Shown piece by piece: positions 49,001 to 59,000 of a stretch of 64,000 nucleotides of DNA; positions within the stretch are counted from its first letter, which is position 1, and each line of letters begins with the position of its first letter. Both the position numbers and the translations under genes were made by a program. The notes below the pieces were generated by a model that saw only the letters and a list, made by a program, of their open reading frames with translations, was not told the DNA's origin and made no database searches. The DNA comes from Branchiostoma floridae (Eukaryota; Chordata; Leptocardii; Amphioxiformes; Branchiostomatidae): the NCBI RefSeq assembly GCF_000003815.2, contig NC_049993.1, positions 6,344,489 through 6,408,488 of the forward strand, written 5' to 3'.

Positions 49001-49370
49001 ACATAGTATTCACCAGAGAGCACAGAGTATTCACTAACAATAACGTTAACGATATTATTTAGCTTGTTATGTCCTTTTGTTGACGATTTCAAGCGTAACC
49101 GAATCGTCTGCATCATACATTTACACGTATTCTTTTCACCTTCTCAAATACAAACCTGAGGACTTGTATTTCTGGTTATATAATTCATTGACCTCACTTA
49201 ACCCTGGCAAATCTTCAAAGTTTCCAGTCTGAAGAACACATTAAGGCACGACATGCAAGTAGCGACAAGACTAACTTACCGACGGTGACTTGAACCGACA
49301 ATGCCGTGTGGAAATAAGCAGTAAGAAGAACGAGAACCACCGCAGAACTTCTCAGGTAAGGCGCGATCAT
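34068..49370 (-). CDS. Ionotropic glutamate receptor subunit, complete
   Basis: Fourteen minus-strand exons in phase: 49280-49370, 43665-43823, 43040-43182, 41874-42012, 40600-40802, 40177-40230, 39683-39775, 39133-39252, 38142-38246, 37650-37760, 36995-37207, 35935-36677, 35067-35192 and 34068-34305, encoding 845 residues. Exon 1 (ATG at 49370-49368) gives a signal peptide. An amino-terminal domain follows (about 25-395), then S1 of the ligand-binding domain (FEGYLMDLI... and STRSFRLEAVDFTEP). TM1 is at about 529-551, the pore loop at 579-596 (SMWSAWGAFVGGGAEYLP) and TM3 has SSYTANLAAFLT (617-628). S2 and TM4 (about 780-805) precede a short cytoplasmic tail. By alignment from memory to GluA2, the carboxylate-binding Arg is kept (Arg491). 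S2 has RNT for GST and Asp705 at the Glu705 position. The Q/R site is Gly589. The AMPA/kainate-type selectivity residues are therefore not kept; it may belong to a divergent or invertebrate-specific class. Confidence 0.95.
34535..34805 (+). mobile_element. tRNA-derived SINE
   Basis: The head carries box A-like TGGCTCAATGG and box B-like GGTTCAGTTCC at tRNA spacing, followed by about 180 bp of non-tRNA body. The acceptor stem does not pair well. It lies in the last intron of the receptor gene. Confidence 0.6.
35220..35760. repeat. Minisatellite of about 50-bp units in a receptor intron
   Basis: Variants of GGTACTGATACATGATTCAG followed by TACCAAGGACAG repeat about seven times between 35220 and 35750. 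The array is interrupted at 35276-35488 by an inverted-repeat element. Confidence 0.75.
35276..35488. mobile_element. Short hAT-like element related to the one at 51086-51518
   Basis: GGGTGGGTACGGTGTACTGG at the left and CAGGTACCCACCCC at the right form terminal inverted repeats, with GGACCGGTCCGAAAAA inside as in the larger element. It is inserted within one unit of the surrounding minisatellite. Confidence 0.6.
36840..36945 (-). mobile_element. tRNA-like SINE head or tRNA pseudogene
   Basis: On the minus strand a box A-like TGGCACAGCGG and box B-like GAGTTCGAATCC are present. A 7-nt anticodon-like loop is enclosed by a TTTGG/CCAAG stem. The T and acceptor stems pair poorly. It lies between receptor exons 11 and 12. 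Confidence 0.5.
37464..37555. repeat. Short inverted repeat
   Basis: TAGCATAAGAT (37464-37474) and ATCTTATGCTA (37545-37555) are perfect mirrors around a GC-rich 70-bp centre with a seven-G run. It may be a very short MITE. Confidence 0.45.
37800..37970. repeat. GT-rich imperfect microsatellite
   Basis: Degenerate GTGTGT runs upstream of the receptor exon at 37650-37760 (minus strand). Confidence 0.7.
38583..39060 (+). mobile_element. 5'-truncated LINE, C-terminal reverse transcriptase fragment
   Basis: An open frame carries the C-terminal end of a non-LTR reverse transcriptase protein: NRRAARFVTSNHRRS, ALLQDLKWPSLQSRR, MMYKITNGLVAIP and RTIPEWNSLSAH, with SLDTFKNRLL at its close. These phrases are typical of CR1/Jockey-type elements. 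The frame is intact for about 130 codons, and the sequence ends with a tandem GAACTA run (about 39028-39045) as LINE tails often do. It lies opposite to the receptor gene inside one of its introns. Confidence 0.8.
41120..41160. repeat. Perfect hairpin, 15-bp stem
   Basis: CTGTCAAAACATTTT, a 10-base loop, then AAAATGTTTTGACAG. It is intronic; related TTGTCAAAAT words lie just upstream near 41055. Confidence 0.6.
42085..42300. mobile_element. MITE-like foldback with GGGCTACGTGACATTTTCAA arms
   Basis: GGGCTACGTGACATTTTCAA then ACCGGGGCC on the left (about 42100-42130) is mirrored by GGCCCCGGTTTGGAAATGTG then ACGTAGGCC on the right (about 42267-42295). It contains a spurious minus-strand frame that is not joined to the receptor. 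Confidence 0.65.
42514..42717. mobile_element. MITE-like foldback with CATAATTCCACCAGG arms
   Basis: CATAATTCCACCAGGTGCCA and ACCGCCACCTCAAAAAA on the left are mirrored by TTTTTTGAGGTGGCGGT and CTCCTGGTGGAATTATG on the right. Arms are about 70 bp with a loop of about 65 bp. It lies in a receptor intron. Confidence 0.75.
44891..44983. mobile_element. 93-bp MITE with CCCCTTTCCACTAG ends
   Basis: GCCCCTTTCCACTAG on the left is mirrored by CTAGTGGAAAGGGGG on the right. The interior ATTCGTTGAGCGATCTGTCA is shared, inverted, with the element at 55485-55735. Confidence 0.75.
45229..45416. mobile_element. Near-perfect 188-bp palindrome flanked by TTAA
   Basis: Arms of about 88 bp starting GCCCCCTTTACAAATCAAGA are almost exact mirrors with a loop of about 12 bases. 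TTAA flanks both ends (45225-45228 and 45417-45420), as expected for piggyBac-type insertion. The near identity of the arms indicates a young insertion or repair by arm exchange. Confidence 0.85.
46135..47330. repeat. Tandem array of about 245-bp units rich in octamer motifs
   Basis: About four units begin with GTTGACGGATCGTCATGATT (near 46473, 46718, 46963) or a decayed version (about 47195). The first two units each contain two ATGCAAAT and two ATTTGCAT words arranged as facing pairs (for example 46541-46548 with 46558-46565). Later units have fewer. A GT run and an AACTCAAGAAGTCTTGGATG leader (46135-46330) precede the array. It lies in the 5.5-kb first intron of the receptor gene. Confidence 0.8.
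47400..48405 (-). mobile_element. Truncated, decayed LINE reverse transcriptase fragment
   Basis: Minus-strand translation gives successive reverse transcriptase phrases in several frames: RIDFSKAFDTVSHEHLLSKL (about 48400-48340), RLFADDCLIYRTSSKP with the FADD active-site motif (about 48170-48125) and DLDALTEWQNCW. Further down are the C-terminal LARNLEYSAIVWVPYTNKG and SSVTQMLKDLQ (about 47640-47510). Frame changes and a possible insertion near 47750-47870 show that it is not functional. It belongs to the same CR1/Jockey-like group as 38583-39060. Confidence 0.8.
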
Positions 49371-52300
49371 GGTGACGCTTGGCGCTCCGGATTCAAACAG
49401 AGCGACGCTGTGAACAAAAGTGGTTTGATGGCTTCAGGCGAGGTCGGGCGCTAATCTACTAGTACCTTTGTGTGCGCTGTGTCATGAATGCATAATGTGG
49501 GCATTTCTCAAGGGCGACATAGACGTAGACTTCTCTTCGGCTGTCAGATCAAAACAGGAAATTTATGAAGAAGACAGTTTTGTTTGTGTGGAGTTTGGTT
49601 GTAAACAACTGCTGGTTGTAGGAATTATCTGTAATTGCTGTCATTTCAGACACCTTCTTTGGTGTCATAAAAAAAGGGGACAAGTGGGGCAGTGTAGAGT
49701 CCTTAGAAAATGAACAAACAGGACCGCCCTGGAATAATTCACTGGTCCTCACAGCCTTAATTCCTGAGGCCATATTTGTGATTTCTATAGACATGGGAGT
49801 CACATGTTTCAGAGACGATTGAAACTTCCTTGGACAAAAATATGAACAAATATTCAAATGATTACGGACACTAATAATTTTAGGATACCCCTAGATTACA
49901 TTGTTTGCTAAGGAAAGACAGTTTGCAAAACGACCATCTGTGGTTCCGAATAAAACCACAAGATGTGTCCTTCACAACAGGCATTACTGCAGTTAGTGTC
50001 ATCACTTGTCGTCCACGGCTTAATCGCTAGATGTCGCCTGTAAATAAGCGTAGCGAAGAAGCAATGTTTCATATTGTTAAAGTTGAAGAGAGAAAGAGAG
50101 CGAGAATGTTCACGTATATGTGTGTGTGGGGGGGGGGTAAGAGGGATGTGGGTTTTGTTAGTTCACTTCTCGTTCTCCTCATTAGCATTCCATTCTACGT
50201 CAAATGAAATGTTTACACTTTAACGCATCTGGAAAATCCAACTGTCACATATCTATGAGGTGATTGTAAGATTGCGTGCTCATTGTGGCGTCACGAGTGG
50301 TGGTGTGAAACCTTGCGTGCCTTTTGTCAGGCGGCTTAATGCAAACTAAAACTCTGATCAAACAGTCCAACCAATATGCACATCGCATCACAGCAACTCC
50401 CCTTCCAACTCGAGTCACAACCTCCAGGACATCTCCTTAATGCAGGTGAGAAAAATTATACGTTGTTCGTAGATGAAACCACAGCCTGTGCCTTCTGAAA
50501 TCATTACGGTATATAACATACAACTTAGGCACAGTTCAGCTAGGCACAACTATCATAAATCATACGTCGATGAATTTCAGACGTTCAGGTAAAATAAGGT
50601 ACGCCCAAAGCAGTTACTCAAGCAACTGGTTATGATTTTGGAAACGGTCAAAAGTTTCAGATAACATCCGTTATCCGTTATCTTAGGTCAGTGACATAAT
50701 TCATGAATGTGTAATTGTGAAATATGATCATGCATTTTTCACTGTCAAGCAAACAATAGTGATGATTCCTGTACACATCACTGTTTGTATCCATCAGAGA
50801 TCGTGTTAAACAGCAAAGCCGTCTGATCGATCTGTTGTTTAATTGGCATGTTCGGAAATCGTTACTTTCCAATTTTGTGAGAAAAGCTGTATCACTAAGT
50901 GAAGTAGATAAGACAGAATACATAGAATACTGAAACGGAAGACATTCACAATACAGGTAATGTATATGTTCAAATATTACTATTCCCGGAGTATGTACTT
51001 AGAATAAGGTTTCAGTTTGCTAAGATTTTTATGTCCTTGTCGGTGTGTAGGGTTTCTATCCATCTATAAGGCTTTGTAATCTGACTAGGGCTGGGTATCG
51101 GTACAGCGTACCGGTACAAAACCAGTTTTCCTCATTGGACCGGTCCAGAAAAACCGGACCTGAAAAAATTAGGTGGACCGGATGTTGGACCGATTAGAAA
51201 ATTAACAGATTATTTTATCAGGCATTCACACGTTTTGGCGCTTGCAGGTGGAAGAAAATAACAAGAGTGAAGTAGAGTAGAGTTTATAGTAATTTCTACC
51301 AAGTTTTATAGCCAATCGTACAGGTACAGTTAGCGTTGTAGGACTTTAAAACCCCAGTGTAAGTCTAATACTCCACCAAACAGATTTCTTTGTAGTGAAA
51401 TGGACCATTGGTATCAGTCATACTGCATCAGGTCCAGGTTCAGGTCCGGACCTGGACCTAATCCTCTGGACCTGAACCGGACCTGGACCTGAATTTTCTG
51501 TACCGGTACCCAGCCCTAAATCTGACCTATCGCCTTTATCATCATGTCTGTAACTGTACGTTGTGATGAGATCTATACGAAATCAGTTCGTCCAAACTGG
51601 CGACCTCACATCTTTCGTTGGAGATGACTAGATAATAGTATAGATGGAGGACTACATTTAACAATACACGTCCGTCCTTAGCTAAACGATTCCTGTCAAT
51701 GGAAAACATCTAACATAGTACCCTGGTATTCCTTAGGTTTGAAGACAAAGGGTATGGATTGATTGATGTTGATATATGAACCATTAGCCTTGGGTACATA
51801 AGTACATATAACAGCTGCATGTTATTGTTGTATAATAGAAACATCTTTTATGCAGTATGTTGTGATCCTGGTTACTTTAGACTGAAGAAATTCCAAAGAG
51901 CACAATGCCAGAACATAAATAATCACCATGATAGGGATACTCGGCGTAGTAATTGCTTCAGATTTCAGTTTCTTTATTTGCTAATTGTTATCAGCGGATT
52001 CGTCCTCAAATCGTCACCAAATAATTCAAGACAGTGGAATGGATTTTGCATCTTTAAACGTAGATGTCAAAACACCTAGCATGATATCGATGTAGAATGC
52101 ATCATGATGCAGAGAAACATATCGCCGATATTCTTTGCACTGTTGGAATTTAAACAGAGATGTATGTCTGTTATAATTCTCTATGGCGGGTTCGCGATGA
52201 TACAAAACATGTTCGCGTGTGATCCTCGCTTGTTGATGAGCAGAGGTGAATTGATGAGGACAGCTCACCCGCGGGAGTCATCTAGCACAATCCGGTCACA

Positions 52301-53008
52301 ACAAAGGTGTCAGCCCGGATAAAATACGGCCCAGTACAGACGATCAATGCTTACGTACAATCAACCTGAAGAGCAACAAAACGGCTAAGCGCCATGTCGT
52401 CTTTATGTTTCATTGACAACTGAGGAATTCGTATGGCGAGGGCACATTCGTTGGAGGTCGACGTACGAAAAGTATTTTCCGTCAAAAGACAGCTGGCGAT
52501 TTTAATACCAATCCATGGGTATCTGAGAAATACTCTGTTTGTGATCGTATGACGTATGTGACCAGACTTGTGAAATCAGTTATGATGGGGGTATAAGCGT
52601 GTGTATGTGTATAAGGGGGTGGGGTTATTGTCTACATCAGGCTATTGTCGGGATGAAACAAAAAGTACATGAATTGTAGTCAGATGTCTTTTTCATTTAG
52701 TTTTCTCGAGAGTACATGTGTTATATGGTCAAATAAAGTCCGACAGGGCCTATTGACCAGCTTGTCATGATCAGACAGTCTCTTCTTGTGAAGTTAACTG
52801 CAAAATTAATGAAATACTTTTGAATACTGGAAGTAGTTGCACAGAGATAGTGTGGCACGGCGAATTTTGTCCACATTTCCATCCCCTGAAAAACACGGTG
52901 TCTAGATTATATTCGAAAATATTTCAGGCTCGATAACTTGTGATTCCAGCATTTTCTTGGGATGAAGGTGAGCCCAGCTAGACGGGGAGTCTACAGGATA
53001 TGGCGCGC
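49371..53008. other. Intergenic region between two divergent genes
   Basis: It should contain the promoters of the receptor (upstream of 49370, minus) and the kringle-mucin gene (upstream of 53009, plus). No coding block was found. It contains the hAT-type element at 51086-51518 and a G9 run near 50126. The rest shows no structure I can support. Confidence 0.5.
51086..51518. mobile_element. hAT-type non-autonomous element with perfect 8-bp target duplication
   Basis: Ends TAGGGCTGGGTATCGGTAC and GTACCGGTACCCAGCCCTA are inverted copies. AATCTGAC occurs immediately outside both ends (51078-51085 and 51519-51526), an exact 8-bp target duplication that fits hAT. Subterminal words of GGACCGGTCC and CAGGTCCGGACCTG repeat inside. 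It has 433 bp and no coding capacity. Confidence 0.92.
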
Positions 53009-56000
53009 ATGGTTCTCGGCCCTGTACTGATGGCTACACTGGTGACAGTGACGTCCAGTAAAGGTCTGTCAGTTATTTGTTCGTCACGATACATTTCAGA
53101 TAAAGCGAAAATTGTATGCTGTGTTTGAAGTTGTGTATCTGTGTGTATCTGTGTGTGTTTGTCTATGTGTGTGTCCCTGTCTGTTCGTATGTTTGTCTGT
53201 GTTTGTGTGTCTGTGCGTTTGTTTATATGCGCGCGCGTGTGTGTGTGTGTCCGCGTGTGTGTTTGTTTGTGTGTTTGTGTGTGTGTGTGTGTGTCCGTGT
53301 GTGTGTTTGTTTGTGTGTTTGTCTGTGTGTGTGTCTGTGTGTGTGTGTGTGTGTGTCTGTGCGTTTGTCTATGTGTGTGTTTGTGTGACCGCGTGTGTGT
53401 TTGTCTGTGTGTGTGTGTGTGCATCGTCTCTTTTTTCATGTGAATGTGTGTGTGTTTGCGTGGATATAGATATTCATGTATAAAAGTAGAAAATCTATGT
53501 ATACACATTCCCGAACATTTTTTCAAATAATCAAACGTTTATAGAAGCCACCTTAAAATTGCCTCATTAAAAGTGCTTTTTGTTTTGTCGCCATAATCTA
53601 AGAAGAATGTCTTGAGGCAATGGCGACAGGAGTCCTTCTCAGAAATCAGGTGGAACAAATTCTAACATGCGCTCTGCACATGCACAGCAACCTGTCCACG
53701 CGTGATGCATACTGTAAATGCATTTATTTTCGCGGGGATTTAATTTCGCGGTAGCGGAAAAATGACTTTTCGCGATGGTTTTAAGTTCGCGGTAACACCA
53801 TAGACTGCAGTCTAATACCATAATAGAAAAATGTTCGCGGTGGTTTTAAGTTCGCGGAGAAGTGGTCACCGCGAAAACCGCGAACTTTAATCCACCGCGA
53901 ACATTTCTGCATTTACAGTATTTGATTTCGCGGGGAAAATCTTTGTACATAATTTACAGAAAATAAGTTGCAGTCAGTAAGCAGCTATGTGCACTGACAT
54001 GTCATGCTGCTAAAGGTAAAATTTTTCTGTTACCCAGACCGGTCCTATTCTTACATTTCATATGATTTGGAGCACTTAATCCTGACTTCCCCGTAGCACA
54101 AGTGATCTATCCCGTGTCTCACTTCCACCCCAAAACGCGGTATGTCGGGTAACGCGTTATTTATAAAAGGTGGGACAGTTTAGAACTCAGGTTAGATGAA
54201 CGCCGTCAATATGTGGAGTGTACACTTCATCGTCTTCGGACGCACAAAGCGGTAAGAGCTCTTTTAATTGTCTCTTTCATCTCCGTAAGATTTCATCAGT
54301 GAATATCGTGTGGACTATTATTTGAGAAGGCTGTGATTATAATGTATGACAAAGGGATTGATTTGCAAATAATGCTCTGGTCCAAGATTTTTTAACACGT
54401 AGACATGTACATTTCGTACACTAGATGCGGCTGCAAGTATGGCACCATGGTGTATGAAGGAACGAATGGTATTTCGTTACCTATTTCATTTCACCTTTGA
54501 TTCTGTATACATAAAGCTATAAAGAACTTGCCTGTAGGTTGGAACTTATTTTGGTAGAAGACAAAAGGCAAATTCAAGCTACAGGTGCCAGTGAACAAAC
54601 ACTGGGTATACGGAAAGCCTAACTAGCTAGATTTCTTGGGACCTACTAATTTGAAAAGGACAGGCTTGAAAAAGACAGCAGTAGAAAGAATCTACCAAAG
54701 AAACGTTTAACCAATCTACAAGTCTAGATTGTCACTAGCTATAGTTAAAAGAACAAAATAACAGAATTGGTAACATCATATTGTATGAGCGTGATTATTA
54801 GACGGGAGAAACCGGCGATTCATTTCAAAGTAGATTTTTGTTATATCTAGACCAAAAGAATAGAAACACTGTATCGTAAAGCGTTTTTCTCCCAGTTTTC
54901 TCGTTATTGGTGACAACTCTTTTATTCATATCTGAAAACTACGATAAATCGTTGTAATAGTTTCTGACAGGAACCGGTTTTGTCCCTCAGGGTGGTTACA
55001 CAGTTAGCCTAATAACCCTTCTCAGAAATAGAGCAATGCTTTTGGATGATCAAATAAAATCAAAGACAGCATTGTTTCAAATGCATAACTTATGTCGTCC
55101 ACTAGAACGGATTGTTACACGCTAAGTTGCGGCACGCGTTTGTTGTACATGCATGCCATCAACGTTATCCAGTGCATCTGACAGTTAATCAGTACTTTTT
55201 AGACTTGCTTATAAAACGCAATAATGTAGGAAACACTACAGATAACACAAAATGTTCACAACTAACGTTTCTAGGCGTTTTTTTACTAAAAAAACGCTAG
55301 AAATGCAAATACTAAGACCGCGCTAGTACCTGTGTCAACTCAAGACACGCGCACCGGGGAACACAGTCTCACTCACACTCACACTTAGACGCCCAGGCAA
55401 GATATACATTGCTCGTTTAGTGCGTTTTGTTTATATTCTGTCAAAGGGTATGTCAAATGATCTATCAATGTCCATATGCACATCTCTTATACCCCCTTTC
55501 CACTTGGACGGCGCTCTCGCCGCGCTCTCTCTGCGACCTAGTTTTTGACAGATCGCTCAACGAATTCTATAGAAAAGAAACGAATTTGTTTACACTTTGT
55601 GTGTTTTGTTGTCTTCTCAATCACACTTGTACGTTTTGTATGATATACCAAGTGTGAAAGCGAAGGGTACACATATCCTATTTAGGTCGCAGTGAGAGCG
55701 CAGCGCGATCGCCGTCTAGTGGAAAGGGGGCCTTAATGCCATCAATCCAATAGTCTATATACTAAAAGACTGGCAACTGAACTTTTTACAGATTGCCTGG
55801 AAGGAACTGGCGTCTCGTACCGAGGTTCACTGACTGTCACGTGGTCTGGAGCGAGCTGCCTCTACTGGGATAGCCCGGATGTGGAGGATTGCGGCTTCAG
55901 CAGTTCGGCCTTCCCACAGGCGGATCTGGACAGCAACTACTGCAGGAACCCGGATGGAGACGTCTTTCCGTGGTGCTTTTACGAAGTCCCTAGCGGCTTT

Positions 56001-59000
56001 GATGCGAACTGCACCAACTGGCACTACTGCGACGTGCAACCATGCGGCGGTAACGTTCCTTTTTACTCTCTTCAAAATGAAAATTTTCGTAGCAAAGAAT
56101 GCATGTCCAATGGCCGGTTACGATGACGTTTTCACGTCATGACGACACAAAAAATGCATTTACATGACATGCGCTACTCTCAGGATTGTATTTCTGACGA
56201 TCAGCACTACATTAAAGTCATGATAGATTTTAATTTAATGAATAAAGCCTTAAAGGCGATGTGGGTAAAAAGAATCGTAACAGATACTCGTAAGGAAAAA
56301 GAATACTTGTTTAAAAAATGGGGAGGTTTCCTCATATTCCAGTGTAATTATTCTACAAAGTTGTTAGACACTTCTCACCTGTCAATGTTTTATAAAGATG
56401 TTATAACTGCATGGGAGGAAGTAACTAATTACGAACCAGAGACACACAGACAAATTTGTTCACAGGTACTATGGAATAATAGATTTATTATAGTAGAGGA
56501 TGACACATTATGTTACAAACTCTGGATTGATGCCGGCATTATTTATCTGAATGACTTGCTGTATGACGATGGAACATTTATTACTAATGAAGATTTACAC
56601 AATCTGTATGGTTTGGATATGGACTCGTATCAAATATTGAAATACAACTGCCTTAAAGTAGCCATACCACGGACNNNNNNNNNNNNNNNNNNNNNNNNNN
56701 NNNNNNNNNNNNNNNNNNNNNNNNNNNNNNNNNNNNNNNNNNNNNNNNNNNNNNNNNNNNNNNNNNNNNNNNNNTAGCTAAATATAGCCTATACATCTGC
56801 TTTGTTAATGATATCAAACCCAGTATCCGACATTTCCTTTTACAACTAAAATTCCGAACATACAACATGTAAGATGAAAGGTCCTTCTCTGTCTGTATCC
56901 GTCCAAGTTGTGGCACTTGTCCTTTGTATGTCTTTGTAATGTTTATTGAAATAAAAAAAAATAAAAAATAAAAAAAAAGTCATGATAGACCTGCATTTGC
57001 GGGCAGCCATAACTATGTTCCAAAACAAACAAAATACCCCCGCCCCTGAGGAGGCGCCAAAAATTATAGATTATGCGCGTTTGATCTGACAGAGGCTGTA
57101 ATTGCTTTTAACATTTAGAAATCTACGTCGATGGAGGTTAGACACTTAGGTAATAATTCCGACCTCTTCGGTGTCGTTGAAGGATAGTGGATAATATCTG
57201 AAACGTCTGGCCGTTTCCAAAATCATAATTGTCGTAACTTGATACCATTACTTTCATCTCTATGATATTCACTTATGGTTTGGTTGTATAGATTCTATTA
57301 TTGTTGTTACTGCTATTCGCCCATTCCTCATTAACTGGGAAAATTGGAGGTAGAAAATTGTAAAAAATAAAGTTGTCCAAAACGCTTACCTGCTGGTATG
57401 AACTTGTTACCACTTATATCGACTATCTTTTGCTATTTTTGTCTGGTGCTAACACGCTTAATTTTGGAGATATTTGATTTTCAGTAGGCCATGTCATCTT
57501 TCCTACAATTTCGTAATAAAGAGCATATTACTACACAGAGAAATGTTCCAGCAAGTAATAGTGGATTAACAACAGCCAAATTAGCGAATTTTCCAACCCA
57601 AAACCTTCAAACTACACGCCAATGAGAAATATTTAACCGCCGTATCATTTGTTTCGGAATAATCATCAAAATTACAAGCTATCAAGTTTGCTACATTTGT
57701 ATAAAAGTAAATAAATGATATGTTTTTTTTCTGATATGAAGACAAACCGTTTAATACTCCTTAATTTTCACCCTGTAGGATGGGATAAGAGCGATAGAAT
57801 ATATTTATGAAAATGGTTGGAAGCAGGCGATATCTATTCTACAGGTAAATGCCAATGAACTGTGGTAACGTAAATTACAGAATCTCTAACATTTGGAGGA
57901 AAGCCGAATAGTGTACATACTGGCTCTATTTGAACTGATCAGGTCATGTTCGTCTATAATGCTGGACCTCTTATCTTCATGTTGCTAACTCAGAGTAGCA
58001 AAGAAGTGTATCTTTGTTATCCGGAATACCCGTATAATCTTGTTCGTCCTGTACCCACCCGGTCTCTGCGGAAAGACACCCAAGATATGCAAGGTCTCTT
58101 TCTTGGCGGGGCCTATTTAAATACATGCTAAGTAACAAAGGATTCACGCAATCACACGCTCTAGGTCAGAACCGCTTCGTCCTCGCGTCCTTCAATCAAG
58201 TCTTTGGGAATAGCAGGACATGATGCGATGGCAACATGCACCAGATGGACTGGGCCTTTCTAGCACAAGCTTTCGATATTGGAAAGACAACAAACTGAAC
58301 ACCAGTTATCGCACTTCTTATAAAACATTTTTTAATGTCAGCCTGAGATGTCAGGACAATCTTTGTTCGTGGAACAAACACAATGTCACATTCAATACAG
58401 AATGAATGTGCTACCTAACAAAATGTCCATCCACACACCTTATATCGTGTGGTTTAATAATACCGGCAGAAAGAACTGTGTAATATGTGTATAACAAGGC
58501 TTTTGTTGATGAGCAAGGCTATAAACAACAGTGAATTTTCCAAAAGAGAGCTGCATGTGTAAAGGCAGTCTGTTCTACAGTTATCCTGGCAGCCTGTCCC
58601 TTTATACTAATGCCACATGATTACATGACAAGCCTGACGTTATATAGATCTTGACTTTATAGAGTGGGATTGGTTTCACAAATAGCTTTCTGCCTTGAAC
58701 CATGTGTCTGTCCATGTAAAACAATTCTGTGCATCAATTCTGTGCAGTCACGACTGGTTGAAAGAGTAGTTTGCTTCTAATTAACAAGATTTCCAACCTA
58801 AACAAGCAAAGGTGAAAACTTCGGAACATCTAATGATAGTGAAGTCTTAACTTAAGTTAGCTATTAACTTCTGCAGCCCATATGCTTTTGATCATGGAGC
58901 TTAGATATCAATATAAACACCCGCATCTTTCCAAGTTGGTGCATGTCAGGTTTATCATTTGAACATCGTTCCTATGAGAAATGAAAAGTCCCAGCATCGT

